Made by a program: the position numbers and the translations under genes. A DNA stretch of 50,581 nucleotides from an uncultured Phycisphaerales bacterium (GTDB lineage Bacteria; Planctomycetota; Phycisphaerae; Phycisphaerales; UBA1924). The stretch is taken from assembly GCA_937858155.1 (NCBI GenBank), contig CALLYM010000219.1, forward strand, positions 1-50,581, read 5' to 3'. The stretch's first letter is position 1. Each line of letters opens with the position of its first letter. The notes beneath the pieces were generated by a model. It ran no database searches, was not told the origin of the DNA, and saw nothing but the letters and a program-made list of their open reading frames with translations. Shown here piece after piece: positions 7,810-15,900 of this stretch.

Positions 7810-8655
7810 CTACATCGAACGTGCTGCACTGATCGCGGCGAGCTGCTTGAGCAGGGCGGGCACGGTGTCGAGCGGGAGCATAGTGCTCGCATCGCTCATG
7901 GCGGTGGATGGCGTCGGGTGAGTCTCGAGAAAAATAGCGTGCACGCCCGCGGCGACGGCGGCGCGAGCGAGGAGGGGGGCGCGGTCTGGGCGGCCGCCGG
8001 TGGTTTCGCCCGCGCCGGGGAGTTGCGTGCTGTGGGTGCAATCAAAGCAGACGGGGGGAGCACCGCCTTCGACCTTGAGTTCCATCATGTCGCCCAGGCC
8101 AAGGAAGTCGTTCACCAGGCGGCCGTAGCCGAAGGTGGTGCCACGCTCGGTGAGCATGACGTTGGAGCAGCCGGCTTCCGCGAGCTTCTTGACTGGCTGG
8201 TTCATTTCGTGGGGTGCAAGGAACTGGCCCTTCTTGACGTTCACGGCGCGGGCGTGCTTGGCGGCGGCTTCGCCCACGGCGAGGAGCAGGTCTGTCTGGC
8301 GGCAGAGGAACGCGGGCACCTGGAGCAGGTCGACGACGTGCGCAGCGGGCTCGGCCTGGGACGGCTCGTGGATGTCCGTGGTCGTTGGGACATTGAGGTC
8401 GCGCTTGATGTGGGCCATCCAGGCGAGGCCCTGTTCCAACCCGGGGCCGCGCGGGGAGCGGATGGAGGAGCGGTTCGCCTTGTCGAAGGATGCCTTGAAG
8501 ATGTAGGGCAGGCTGGCGGCCGCGCAGGCGGCCTTGAGCGCGCGGCCGATGGTGAGGCCAAGGTCCAGGGATTCGAGGACGCAAGGGCCGGCGATAATGG
8601 CGAGGGGCCGCCCGTGGGCGATCGTGAGCGGGCCGACGGTGCAGGAGCGGGGCAT
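7810..8655 (-). CDS. kdsA: 3-deoxy-8-phosphooctulonate synthase (KDO-8-P synthase)
   Basis: It condenses phosphoenolpyruvate with arabinose 5-phosphate to KDO 8-phosphate, the precursor of the lipopolysaccharide inner-core sugar Kdo. The 281 residues cover the full family length: 'IAGPCVLES', 'FKASFDKANRSS', 'TDIHEP', 'DLLQVPAFLCRQTDLL', 'NVKKGQFLAP', 'LTERGTTFGYGRLVND' and 'FDCTHSTQLPG'. Cys in 'GPCVLES' (Asn in the E. coli enzyme) marks the metal-dependent class. TACCCT ends 5 nt before the ATG. A Kdo gene implies a Gram-negative outer membrane, although other Kdo/lipid A genes are not in the window. Confidence 0.96.
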   Translation of the reverse strand: MPRSCTVGPLTIAHGRPLAIIAGPCVLESLDLGLTIGRALKAACAAASLPYIFKASFDKANRSSIRSPRGPGLEQGLAWMAHIKRDLNVPTTTDIHEPSQAEPAAHVVDLLQVPAFLCRQTDLLLAVGEAAAKHARAVNVKKGQFLAPHEMNQPVKKLAEAGCSNVMLTERGTTFGYGRLVNDFLGLGDMMELKVEGGAPPVCFDCTHSTQLPGAGETTGGRPDRAPLLARAAVAAGVHAIFLETHPTPSTAMSDASTMLPLDTVPALLKQLAAISAARSM

Positions 8656-8660
8656 GGCAC

Positions 8661-8666
8661 AGGGTA
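8661..8666 (-). promoter_or_regulatory. -10-like hexamer before kdsA
   Basis: TACCCT on the minus strand with a 5-nt spacer (GTGCC) to the kdsA ATG; no Shine-Dalgarno sequence. Candidate leaderless promoter. Confidence 0.55.
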
Positions 8667-8719
8667 GTTGCGCCGCGCGCGGCAGTGAAACCAGTGACGG
8701 GCGGCGACGAATGACCCGC

Positions 8720-8725
8720 TATGCT
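8720..8725 (+). promoter_or_regulatory. -10-like hexamer before the ABC ATPase gene
   Basis: TATGCT with a 7-nt spacer to ATG 8733. It overlaps the alternative ATG at 8721, which favours 8733 as the start. Confidence 0.5.
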
Positions 8726-8732
8726 CAGGGCC

Positions 8733-9584
8733 ATGCTGCGTCTCACGGACTTACGCAAGTCGTTTGGATCGGTGACGGCGGTCGATGGGCTTTCGCTGGA
8801 CGTTCGGCGGGGTGAGGTGTTCGGGTTGCTTGGTCCGAACGGAGCGGGGAAGAGCACGACGATCGGGATGGCGGTGGGGCTGGTCGCGCCGGATTCTGGG
8901 GACGTCGAGATAGAGGGCGCCGGGTCTCCTACGACGCCGGCGGCCCGGCGGCACCTGGGCGTGGCGCCGCAGGCGCTGGCGTTGTACGAAGAGCTGACGG
9001 CGGAGGAAAACCTGCGGTTTTTCGGGTCGTTGTACGGGCTTTCGGGCTCGGCTCTGGTCGCACGCGTGGACGATTCGCTACGGATGGTCGGGCTGGAGGC
9101 GCGCCGGCACGACCGGGTGAAGACGTACTCGGGCGGCATGAAGCGGCGGATCAACCTCGCCGCGGCGATGGTGCACGACCCGCCGGTGCTGCTGCTGGAC
9201 GAACCGACCGCGGGCGTGGACCCGCAGAGCCGCAACAACTTGCTCGATGTGGTGCGGCAGCTCGCGGCGGCGGGCAAGACCGTGGTGTACACGACGCACT
9301 ACATGGAAGAGGCGAGCAAGCTGTGCGACCGGATCGCGATCATGGACCATGGGAAAGTCATCGCGCAGGGAACAGTGGCGGAGTTGACGTCACGCTTTGG
9401 CGGCAAGAGCGTGGTGACGGTGACTCGCGGCGAGAACGCGCACGAGCGGATCGAGACCGATGCGCCGGTGCGGGAGATAGAGCGGGTCATGGCCGGCGGC
9501 GGCGTGACAAATGTGCGGGTGGACCAGCCGGACCTGGAGACTGTTTTTCTTTCGCTGACAGGGCGCAGCCTGCGTGACGGGTAG
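8733..9584 (+). CDS. ABC transporter ATP-binding protein
   Basis: The nucleotide-binding subunit of an ABC-2 type exporter, about 283 residues. Walker A is 'GPNGAGKST', the Q-loop is 'APQALALYEELT', the signature is 'YSGGMKRR' and Walker B with D-loop is 'LLLDEPTAGVDPQSR'; the switch His lies in 'YTTHYMEEA'. The layout is that of the drug/sodium/lipid exporter group (NatA/CcmA-like). Start 8733 is preferred over 8721 because of the -10-like TATGCT at 8720-8725. The permease gene follows directly, so the two should form one transporter. The cargo cannot be told from sequence. Confidence 0.95.
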   Translation: MLRLTDLRKSFGSVTAVDGLSLDVRRGEVFGLLGPNGAGKSTTIGMAVGLVAPDSGDVEIEGAGSPTTPAARRHLGVAPQALALYEELTAEENLRFFGSLYGLSGSALVARVDDSLRMVGLEARRHDRVKTYSGGMKRRINLAAAMVHDPPVLLLDEPTAGVDPQSRNNLLDVVRQLAAAGKTVVYTTHYMEEASKLCDRIAIMDHGKVIAQGTVAELTSRFGGKSVVTVTRGENAHERIETDAPVREIERVMAGGGVTNVRVDQPDLETVFLSLTGRSLRDG

Positions 9585-9642
9585 CGGTTGCCGTCTTCGC
9601 GCGGTTTCGCTGTTGTTGAGACTTGTGTCTGGGGAACCTCCG

Positions 9643-10965
9643 ATGCCGATTCTTACGCTGGCTCTCAAGGACCTCCGCCTGCTCGTCCGTGACCGGATGA
9701 ACTGCTTTTTCACTTTCATTTTCCCGGTGCTGTTCGCGATCCTGTTCGGGCTCATTTTCAGCGGCGGCGGGGGCGGTGAGAAGGGGGGCGTGCCGCTGGC
9801 CGTCGTCAACGAAGATGGAGGGGCAGCGGCGAAGGAGTTCATCGCGGACCTCGGGAAGGATTCGGCGCTCGAAGTGACGGAGGTGGCATCACGAGCGGAG
9901 GGAGAGGGGCTTGTGCGGAAGGGATCGGCGAGCGCGTGCGTGGTGGTGCCGCAGGGCTACTCGGCATCTGGCTTGTTCGCCGGGAAGGCCACGAAGCTGG
10001 AGGTGCTGGTCGACCCGGCGCGGGGAGCGGAGTCGGGCTTGCTTCAGGGCAAGCTCACGCAGATCGCATTCCAGGGCATGGGGCGGATGTTCACCGACCG
10101 CTCCCGCATGCTGGACGCGCTGAAGGATTCACGGGTCCGCGTGGCCAGCACGCCGGGGTTTACACCGACACAGCGGGGGGCGTTCGACAGCATGTTCAAT
10201 GCAGCGGACCAACTCCAGCAACAGCTGAGCGAGGACGACTCGCCGGCAAAGGGGGAGGAGGGTGGGCAGTCGGGCGGCGGCTTCGCCTGGTCGCCGGTTG
10301 ATATCAGGGTGCAGGAACTGACGCCCAAGGAGGTGACGGGCAAGCCCAAGAGCGCGTTCCAGATTTCGTTTGCGCAGGGCGTAGTATGGGGGCTCGTGGG
10401 GTGCGTCGCCGCGTTTGTGTCGTCGCTCGCGGCGGAGCGTCAGCAGGGCACGCTGGGGCGGCTCCTTGGCTCGCCGCTCGCGCCGTGGCAGGTGCTCGCG
10501 GGCAAGGCTCTTGCGTGCTTCCTCTCGTGCGTGCTGGTGCAGGTGATCCTCCTGGGGTCGGTCATGGTGATCGCGCGCGTGATCGAGCACAAGGCGTTCA
10601 TCGTGTCCAACTGGCCCATGCTCGTGGTTGCGATTCTCGCCGCCGCGGCGGCGTTCACCGGCATCATGATGGCGTTCGCGAGCCTGACCAGGACGGAGGC
10701 TTCGGGTGGTGGCCTTGCAAGGGCCGTCATGCTCGTGCTCGCGATGATCGGTGGCGGCACGATCCCGCTCTTCCTGCTCCCCCGGTGGATGCAGACGGTG
10801 TCGGGTGTGAGCCCCTTCCGCTGGGCGGTGCTGGCGCTGGAAGGGGGCATTTGGCGCGGCATGACCGCGCGGGAGATGCTGCTGCCCCTGGGTGTGCTGA
10901 TCGGGCTGGCCGTCGCAGGCTTCGTGGCGGGAGCGGTGGGGGTGCGTCGCGTGCGGGTGGCGTAG
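9643..10965 (+). CDS. ABC-2 type transporter permease
   Basis: 440-residue membrane partner of the preceding ATPase. One N-terminal helix ('FFTFIFPVLFAILFG') is followed by a large extracytoplasmic domain (about residues 45-255), a Gly-rich linker and five further helices. This is the usual ABC-2/YhgE-like exporter topology. ATG 9643 is chosen because GGGGA lies 9 nt upstream; a start at 9574 would overlap the ATPase gene and add a non-conserved leader. The N-terminal half resembles linearmycin/drug export permeases. Substrate unknown. Confidence 0.9.
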   Translation: MPILTLALKDLRLLVRDRMNCFFTFIFPVLFAILFGLIFSGGGGGEKGGVPLAVVNEDGGAAAKEFIADLGKDSALEVTEVASRAEGEGLVRKGSASACVVVPQGYSASGLFAGKATKLEVLVDPARGAESGLLQGKLTQIAFQGMGRMFTDRSRMLDALKDSRVRVASTPGFTPTQRGAFDSMFNAADQLQQQLSEDDSPAKGEEGGQSGGGFAWSPVDIRVQELTPKEVTGKPKSAFQISFAQGVVWGLVGCVAAFVSSLAAERQQGTLGRLLGSPLAPWQVLAGKALACFLSCVLVQVILLGSVMVIARVIEHKAFIVSNWPMLVVAILAAAAAFTGIMMAFASLTRTEASGGGLARAVMLVLAMIGGGTIPLFLLPRWMQTVSGVSPFRWAVLALEGGIWRGMTAREMLLPLGVLIGLAVAGFVAGAVGVRRVRVA

Positions 10966-10971
10966 GGCACT

Positions 10972-10977
10972 TAGAAT
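10972..10977 (+). promoter_or_regulatory. -10-like hexamer before tRNA-Val
   Basis: TAGAAT ends 13 nt before the mature 5' end of the tRNA. The same hexamer precedes thrC. No clear -35 box is visible. Confidence 0.45.
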
Positions 10978-10990
10978 AATGTCTACCCCC

Positions 10991-11063
10991 GGGCGGGTAG
11001 CTCAGCGGCTAGAGCATTCGCCTTACACGCGAAGGGTCCAGGGTTCGAATCCCTGCCTGCCCA
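10991..11063 (+). tRNA. tRNA-Val (anticodon TAC)
   Basis: A full cloverleaf of 73 nt: acceptor GGGCGGG/CCTGCCC with one G-T pair, D-stem GCTC/GAGC, anticodon stem TTCGC/GCGAA with loop CTTACAC (TAC, reading GTA and other GTN codons), T-arm CAGGG-TTCGAAT-CCCTG, discriminator A. The 3' CCA is not encoded (CTT follows), so it must be added by the CCA enzyme. Confidence 0.97.
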
Positions 11064-11073
11064 CTTGGAAGGG

Positions 11074-11150
11074 AGCGGAGAACGGAGACCAGAGAGCGGA
11101 GCGCCGCGCGTTCCGCTCAAGCGTTCTTCTGTTCTCTGTTCTTTTTCTCT
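11074..11150 (+). repeat. Degenerate heptad repeats forming an inverted pair
   Basis: The tRNA-aat spacer holds successive 7-mers AGCGGAG, AACGGAG, ACCAGAG and AGCGGAG (11074-11101), a GC centre, then TTCTTCT, GTTCTCT and GTTCTTT (11124-11144), which are roughly the reverse complement of the first set. The whole can fold into a long imperfect hairpin. The heptad style resembles the in-frame insert inside the following aat gene. Confidence 0.7.
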
Positions 11151-11166
11151 ACGCTGCACCTTCCCC

Positions 11167-11934
11167 ATGTCCACCCACCGCGACCGCCAAATCCTCCTCG
11201 TGGACAAGGCCCTCGCCCTGTACCGCCAGGGCTGGTTCCCCATGTTTGATGACGAGCGGCGCGTGCTGGAATGGGTGCAGCCGCACGAACGCGGTCTATT
11301 GCCGCTGGACGAGCGGTTCCGTGTGACGCGCTCGTTGCGGCAGCGCGTGCGGAGCGCGAAGTTTGTAGTCACGTGCGACCGGGCCTTCGGACGGGTCATC
11401 CGCGAGTGTGGTGTTCCGGCGCCGGGGCGTGAGCGTACCTGGCTGTGCCCGGAGATCATCGAGTTGTTCGAGGCGTTGCACGCCGCGGGGTACGCGCACA
11501 GCATCGAGGCGTGGGTCGAAGAACCAAGCGTCCGGCACCCGTCCCTCGGTGTTCGAGACGAGCCGAGTTCACAGCAAAGAACGCCGAACACCGAGCGCCG
11601 AATGCCGCTTCCTGCGGTTGGCGGCACGCTCGTTGGCGGCCTCTATGGCCTGGTCCTCGGCGGTGCGTTCTGTGGCGAGTCGATGTTCTCACGCCCCGAC
11701 CTTGGGGGCACAGACGCGAGCAAGGTGTGCCTGGTACACCTGGTAGAGCACCTGCGCGCGATCGGCTGTGTGCTGCTGGACGCGCAGCTGGCCAACGACC
11801 ACCTGGAGCAGTTCGGACTCTTTGAAGTACCGATGGAGGAGTACCTTCAGCGCCTTGCAGATTCAGCGCGGCGCCCCGTGGCATGGGGAGTGTTCGACCC
11901 CGCGCGTGCGGTCAAGCCGGGGGGCAACGCGTGA
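11167..11934 (+). CDS. aat: Leucyl/phenylalanyl-tRNA-protein transferase
   Basis: It transfers Leu or Phe from charged tRNA to N-terminal Lys or Arg of proteins, marking them for ClpS/ClpAP under the N-end rule. The 255 residues show 'YRQGWFPMF', 'CPEIIELFEALHAAGYAHSIEAW', then 'GGLYGLVLGGAFCGESMFS' and 'DASKVCLVHLVEHL'. The family usually goes almost directly from the HS(I/V)E(A/V)W motif to LVGGLYG. Here about 35 extra residues lie between (about 119-153), encoded by heptad repeats. ATG 11167 is chosen by homology; TACGCT ends 11 nt upstream. Activity despite the insert is likely because the frame and downstream motifs are intact, but this is untested. Confidence 0.92.
   Translation: MSTHRDRQILLVDKALALYRQGWFPMFDDERRVLEWVQPHERGLLPLDERFRVTRSLRQRVRSAKFVVTCDRAFGRVIRECGVPAPGRERTWLCPEIIELFEALHAAGYAHSIEAWVEEPSVRHPSLGVRDEPSSQQRTPNTERRMPLPAVGGTLVGGLYGLVLGGAFCGESMFSRPDLGGTDASKVCLVHLVEHLRAIGCVLLDAQLANDHLEQFGLFEVPMEEYLQRLADSARRPVAWGVFDPARAVKPGGNA
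11545..11604 (+). repeat. In-frame heptad/palindromic insert in aat
   Basis: CTCGGTGTTCG (11545-11555) and its exact reverse complement CGAACACCGAG (11585-11595) form an 11-bp stem. The second arm lies in a run of heptads of form nnnCCGA (ACGCCGA, ACACCGA, GCGCCGA, ATGCCGC). The insert keeps the aat reading frame. Confidence 0.75.
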
Positions 11935-12632
11935 TTTCCATAACGCAAAGGCCTTTCACGCGGCAGGAATATCCGGAAGGCTGGGCGCGGCTTGATGCTG
12001 AGCGTCGGGCGCTGTACGGACGATCGGTGCGGTGCGCGGTGCCGGCACTCCTGGGGCTTGCGCTTGCCGTCTGGTTTGCACTTCAACGTCCGGCGTTCTT
12101 CTGGGGACGGGAGGTAAGCATCGGCCTCGCCTGCATGTTCGGAGCGGGGGCCGTCATGCTCGCGGCTGAATCCGTCCGGTGCGTATCGAAGGGAGTTCGA
12201 AGCAAGTTGGACCTGAACGCGGCGGCGGCCCAGGGCGCGGACTTCATGGAGATAGTGGAGCTCGAAGCTTCTCGTGCGTGGGATTGCGGCGATGCGCACG
12301 GCAGCGCCATGCTCTTTGAGGTGGGTCCGGACACGCATGTCTGGGTCTGGACCGATGAGTGGCTCGACCACATCCCTCTCGACTGTCCGTCAAGTGAGCG
12401 GGAAGTCCATGCACGGTGGCGATTCGAGGTGCGGGGAGATTACATTTGGAGCCTGATACCCGTCCCGGGCCCCTCGATCCGATTGATCGAGGCGACCGAC
12501 GACCTGAACAGCTCGACGGAGGTGGAATGGTCGTTCCGTGTGTTCCGCCGCGCGGAATTACCGTCACCGCTCGCTCGGATCGTGGGTGACGCGGCGCCGA
12601 CGGCCCCCCGTCGAGCGACCGGCGGCTCGTAG
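11931..12632 (+). CDS. Hypothetical membrane protein
   Basis: 233 residues, family not recognised. Two membrane helices near the N-terminus (about residues 35-53 and 61-82, '[14 protein letters not shown]' and '[14 protein letters not shown]') are followed by a soluble domain of about 145 residues with many aromatic residues ('HVWVWTDEW', '[14 protein letters not shown]'). The start is a GTG whose last two bases plus the next A form the aat stop (GTGA overlap), with a G-run 8 nt upstream. It should therefore be translationally coupled to aat. The link to N-end rule degradation is positional only. Confidence 0.75.
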   Translation: MISITQRPFTRQEYPEGWARLDAERRALYGRSVRCAVPALLGLALAVWFALQRPAFFWGREVSIGLACMFGAGAVMLAAESVRCVSKGVRSKLDLNAAAAQGADFMEIVELEASRAWDCGDAHGSAMLFEVGPDTHVWVWTDEWLDHIPLDCPSSEREVHARWRFEVRGDYIWSLIPVPGPSIRLIEATDDLNSSTEVEWSFRVFRRAELPSPLARIVGDAAPTAPRRATGGS

Positions 12633-12662
12633 CGGGGGTGTGTTCAGGCCCCTTGCGTTGTT

Positions 12663-12668
12663 TAGAAT
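12663..12668 (+). promoter_or_regulatory. -10-like hexamer before thrC
   Basis: TAGAAT with a 5-nt spacer (ACCGC) to the thrC ATG; no Shine-Dalgarno sequence. Candidate leaderless promoter. Confidence 0.55.
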
Positions 12669-12673
12669 ACCGC

Positions 12674-14293
12674 ATGACCCAGGCCGCCACGACCGGACGG
12701 AGTTCTCCCGCGCCTGCAACATCGCACGCTGTGCAACGCTGTATCCACGCAGGGTGTGCACACTCTTTCCCGATTGCGAGCACACTGGTCGCGTGCCCCG
12801 CGTGCGGGAACCTGCTGGACGTGGACTACGACTGGTCGGGCAGGGCACCCGCTTCCTGGAGCCTCTTTGAATCTCGCTCATCCACGCGTGGGGAGCGGGG
12901 CGCTGCTGGAGCATTCCCTTCCACGCCCGCGATGCTGGACTTTTCGGGTGTGTGGCGATTCCGAGACCTGCTCCCGTTCTACCGAGATGAGTCGCAGATC
13001 GTGACGATCGGCGAAGGACGCACCAACCTGCAGAAGGCCGATCAGTTGGCGCGGGTGCTCGGGTTCGATCCCGAAGCGCGCAGCGGCGCTGGCGGCCTGT
13101 TCCTTCAGTACGAGGGGTATAACCCCTCTGGCTCCTTCAAGGACAACGGCATGACCGCCGCGTTTACGCACGCGAGAATGGTGGGTGCAACCCGCGTGGC
13201 GTGCGCGAGCACGGGGAACACGAGCGCGGCGCTCGCGGTGTACGGCACCGCCACGGGCATGCAGTGCTACGTGTTCATAGGTGACGGCAAGATCGCCTAC
13301 GGCAAGCTCAGCCAGGCCCTTGACTACGGCGCGACGACGCTGCAGATAGCGGGTGACTTTGACGCCTGCCTTGCCCGCATCAAACACATCGCCGAGAAGA
13401 TGCCGGAAGTCGGTGTGTACCTCATGAATTCGGTGAACCCCTTCCGTCTCGAAGGGCAGAAGGCCATCATGTTCCGCGTGCTGGAAGGGCTCCAATGGGA
13501 AGTGCCGGACTGGATCATCGTCCCGGGGGGAAATCTGGGCAACTGCTCCGCGTTCGGCAAGGCATTCATCGAGTTGAAAGCACTGGGCCTCATCAAGAAG
13601 GTGCCGCGGCTTGCGGTGATCCAGGCACAGGGGTCAAGGACGCTGGACCGGATCGTCAACGAGCTCGGGGTGCGCTGGAGCCCCGCGAGTGAGCAACGCG
13701 GGAGAGAGCAGCCAGGGAGTGAGCGAAGGCCTGCCCGTCCCCTTCCCGCGCATGGGTCTGCGTGCACACTCACGGGCACGTGGGATGTACAAGCCGTGGA
13801 CGACGAGTACGCCCGCATGGACGCCAAGAACGAACGGGCGCACACGATCGCGACCGCCATCGAAATCAACCGCCCGGTCAACCTCCCCAAGGCTTTGCGG
13901 GCCCTCCACGCCATGAACGGTGTCGTGCGGAGCGTGCCCGATGCGGTGATCGTGGAACACAAGGCGATGGTGGGACGCTACGGCTTTGGCTGCGAACCCG
14001 CCAGCGCCGCGAGTGTCGCCGGGGCCGGTCTGCTCCTTCGTGAGGGCGTCATCAAGGCCGACGAGCGTGTTGTGTGCATCCTGACGGGGCATCAACTGAA
14101 GGACCCCGATGTGACGGTTGCCTATCACACACGGGATTCGAGGCGAGAGTCCGGCCCGAAGGGAGCCGATGCCGTCCCGCTTGTTCCCAAGGATTCAGCG
14201 GTCGCGGACGCGGCGGGGAAGTTTGCCAACGCGCCCATCCGCGTCGCGGACGATCTGAACGCGATCCTCCGGGCCATGGGCGTCCGCGGATGA
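12674..14293 (+). CDS. thrC: Threonine synthase with N-terminal zinc ribbon
   Basis: A PLP enzyme converting O-phosphohomoserine to threonine, 539 residues. The N-terminus has a four-Cys ribbon ('CIHAGC' and 'CPACGN', residues about 17-41). The PLP lysine is in '[11 protein letters not shown]', followed by '[13 protein letters not shown]' and '[15 protein letters not shown]'; the C-terminal part has '[12 protein letters not shown]' and '[12 protein letters not shown]'. Between the two halves (residues about 338-362) lies an Arg/Pro/Glu-rich segment encoded by three 15-bp repeats. It is not a normal part of the fold and is probably a surface loop. ATG 12674 is preferred because TAGAAT ends 5 nt upstream and the ribbon begins soon after. 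Confidence 0.95.
   Translation: MTQAATTGRSSPAPATSHAVQRCIHAGCAHSFPIASTLVACPACGNLLDVDYDWSGRAPASWSLFESRSSTRGERGAAGAFPSTPAMLDFSGVWRFRDLLPFYRDESQIVTIGEGRTNLQKADQLARVLGFDPEARSGAGGLFLQYEGYNPSGSFKDNGMTAAFTHARMVGATRVACASTGNTSAALAVYGTATGMQCYVFIGDGKIAYGKLSQALDYGATTLQIAGDFDACLARIKHIAEKMPEVGVYLMNSVNPFRLEGQKAIMFRVLEGLQWEVPDWIIVPGGNLGNCSAFGKAFIELKALGLIKKVPRLAVIQAQGSRTLDRIVNELGVRWSPASEQRGREQPGSERRPARPLPAHGSACTLTGTWDVQAVDDEYARMDAKNERAHTIATAIEINRPVNLPKALRALHAMNGVVRSVPDAVIVEHKAMVGRYGFGCEPASAASVAGAGLLLREGVIKADERVVCILTGHQLKDPDVTVAYHTRDSRRESGPKGADAVPLVPKDSAVADAAGKFANAPIRVADDLNAILRAMGVRG
13687..13731 (+). repeat. Three degenerate 15-bp direct repeats inside thrC
   Basis: GAGTGAGCAACGCGG, GAGAGAGCAGCCAGG and GAGTGAGCGAAGGCC are head to tail with no spacer. 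Fifteen is divisible by three, so they read as five-residue units ([15 protein letters not shown]) and leave the frame open. Confidence 0.75.
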
Positions 14294-14361
14294 CAGGCTT
14301 TTGGCCGGGTATCGGATATCATGCACCGCTCGCCGGGGTGCGGCGGCACACGGAGCCCGTC

Positions 14362-14508
14362 ATGCCTATCTCACGGATGAAGTCGCGCATCACCCTGCTC
14401 TTCCTTGCGATCGCTACGGCCGCTCTGGCCGCCTGTCATACCGTGCAGGGTCTAGGCCAGGACATCACGTACATCGGCGAGAAGGGCGAAGAGGCCATCT
14501 CTCAATAG
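14362..14508 (+). CDS. Entericidin-like small lipoprotein
   Basis: 48 residues: a short signal peptide ending in the lipobox 'LAAC', then 'CHTVQGLGQDITYIGEKG', which resembles the CNTVxGxGKDIxxxGE pattern of entericidin A/B lipoproteins. It should be lipid-modified and held in the envelope. In enterobacteria this family is linked to stress and osmotic response and to a toxin-antidote pair; no second copy is present here. GGAG lies 6 nt before the ATG, and a TATCAT hexamer about 45 nt upstream may be its -10. The SDR gene follows after 7 nt. Confidence 0.85.
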   Translation: MPISRMKSRITLLFLAIATAALAACHTVQGLGQDITYIGEKGEEAISQ

Positions 14509-14515
14509 CCCAATC

Positions 14516-15316
14516 ATGGCTACCGACCTCCGAGGCCTGCCCATTGCCATCACCGGGGCCAGCAGCGGCATAGGCCTCGCGATGGCGATCGCGTGCGCAC
14601 GCGCGGGGATGCCGGTGGTGCTTGCGGCGCGGCGCATCGACCGGCTGGAGAGCGGCGTCAAGCAGATCACGAGCGAGGGAGGGAGGGCCGTCGCGGTGCC
14701 CTGCGACGTCACGCGCCCGGAGGACTGCGAGCGTCTCATGCAGGCCGCGGAGGACGCGTTCGGCCCCTTGTACAGCGTGTTCGCGAACGCGGGGTACGGA
14801 ATTGAGGGCCCGGTGCTCGAGGTGCCGGACGAAGCGATGCGGGCGATTTTCGAGACCAACTTCTACGGCACGCTGCACACCGTCCGCCCGGCCATGAAGA
14901 GGTTCCTGGCGCGGAAACGGGGTCATGTCCTGATTTGTTCGTCGTGCGTGAGCAAGGCGGGCATTCCCTACCTGTCCGCGTACAGCGCGACGAAGGCGGC
15001 CCAAGACCATATAGGTCGGGCGTTGCGTGTGGAGGTGGCGTCGGCCGGCGTGCACGTCTCGACGGTCCATCCAATCGGCACCGACACGGAATTCAGCGAG
15101 GTTGTCACCAAGAAGTCCACCGGCCCGCGGCGTGCCCGTGCCCCCAAGGCGTTCCGCCAGACCTCCGAGCATGTCGCGGAGGTGGTCGTTCGCTGCCTGC
15201 GCAGGCCCAAGGGCGAGGTGTGGACGAGCATGCCGGCGAGAGTCGTCGCGGCGATCAGCGTCGTGACGCCCGGAATCTTCGACTGGGGGCTGCGGCGCCG
15301 GTTCGAGCAGACGTAA
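14516..15316 (+). CDS. Short-chain dehydrogenase/reductase (SDR)
   Basis: 266-residue NAD(P)-dependent oxidoreductase of the classical SDR family. The nucleotide-binding motif is 'TGASSGIG' (residues about 13-20), the NAG motif reads 'FANAGYG', the catalytic Ser lies in 'LICSSCVSKAG' and the catalytic Tyr/Lys in 'YSATK'. The 'AARR' after the second strand suggests NADPH use. The substrate cannot be predicted. It starts 7 nt after the entericidin-like gene and is probably co-transcribed; it ends 2 bp from the convergent ispF. Confidence 0.93.
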   Translation: MATDLRGLPIAITGASSGIGLAMAIACARAGMPVVLAARRIDRLESGVKQITSEGGRAVAVPCDVTRPEDCERLMQAAEDAFGPLYSVFANAGYGIEGPVLEVPDEAMRAIFETNFYGTLHTVRPAMKRFLARKRGHVLICSSCVSKAGIPYLSAYSATKAAQDHIGRALRVEVASAGVHVSTVHPIGTDTEFSEVVTKKSTGPRRARAPKAFRQTSEHVAEVVVRCLRRPKGEVWTSMPARVVAAISVVTPGIFDWGLRRRFEQT

Positions 15317-15318
15317 AC

Positions 15319-15810
15319 CTACGCGTGTTCGAGGAGCGCAACGACGTGCACCTCGACCGCGCGACCCTCACCAACCGCGTCCACCTTCTCGTGCGTCTTG
15401 CCTTTCACGTTGACGCGAGATGCCTCCACCCCAAGCACGCGCGCAATGTTCGCACGCATCGCGTCCTTGTGGGGGCCAACCTTGGGCTTCTCGAGGATCA
15501 ACGTGCAGTCCAGGTTGCCCACGCGGTACCCAGCCTTTGCGACACGGGCCGCCGCTTCCTTGAGGAAGCCCGCGGAGTCACGCCCGGCATTCGCATTATC
15601 CGTGTCAGGGAACAACTGCCCGATGTCCGGGTCGCCGATTGCGCCCAGCAGGGCATCGGTGACGGCGTGGTAGAGGGCGTCGCCGTCGCTGTGAGCGACG
15701 GGCCCTCGGTCGCTCTCGATCGTGACGCCGCCAAGCACCAGCGGCTTGCCGAGGCCCGCCGGCGGGCGGTATTCCAGGCGGTGAAGGTCGTACCCATGCC
15801 CGATTCTCAT
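15319..15810 (-). CDS. ispF: 2-C-methyl-D-erythritol 2,4-cyclodiphosphate synthase
   Basis: It closes CDP-methylerythritol 2-phosphate to the cyclic diphosphate in the non-mevalonate isoprenoid pathway. The 163 residues are the normal length. The metal ligands lie in 'GYDLHRL' (Asp and His) and 'AHSDGDALYHA'; 'DIGQLFPDTD' and 'NVKGKTHEKVDAVGEG' complete the active site and trimer core. TACCCT ends 5 nt before the ATG. Confidence 0.97.
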   Translation of the reverse strand: MRIGHGYDLHRLEYRPPAGLGKPLVLGGVTIESDRGPVAHSDGDALYHAVTDALLGAIGDPDIGQLFPDTDNANAGRDSAGFLKEAAARVAKAGYRVGNLDCTLILEKPKVGPHKDAMRANIARVLGVEASRVNVKGKTHEKVDAVGEGRAVEVHVVALLEHA

Positions 15811-15815
15811 GAGCG

Positions 15816-15821
15816 AGGGTA
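15816..15821 (-). promoter_or_regulatory. -10-like hexamer before ispF
   Basis: TACCCT on the minus strand, 5-nt spacer (CGCTC) to the ispF ATG; no Shine-Dalgarno sequence. Confidence 0.55.
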
Positions 15822-15888
15822 GCGATGTCTAAGCCAAAGGCCGGGGTTTCGGGACGCGCCGATCAACCCCGCGGCCTCCCTGGGCCGA

Positions 15889-15894
15889 TACACT
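15889..15894 (+). promoter_or_regulatory. -10-like hexamer before the lipoprotein at 15901
   Basis: TACACT, 6-nt spacer (TTCCCC) to the ATG; no Shine-Dalgarno sequence. Confidence 0.5.
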
Positions 15895-15900
15895 TTCCCC

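Noticed and set aside
13687-13731. Possible CRISPR-like repeats
   Set aside because: The three 15-mers are adjacent without spacers and lie in a reading frame; no cas gene is nearby.
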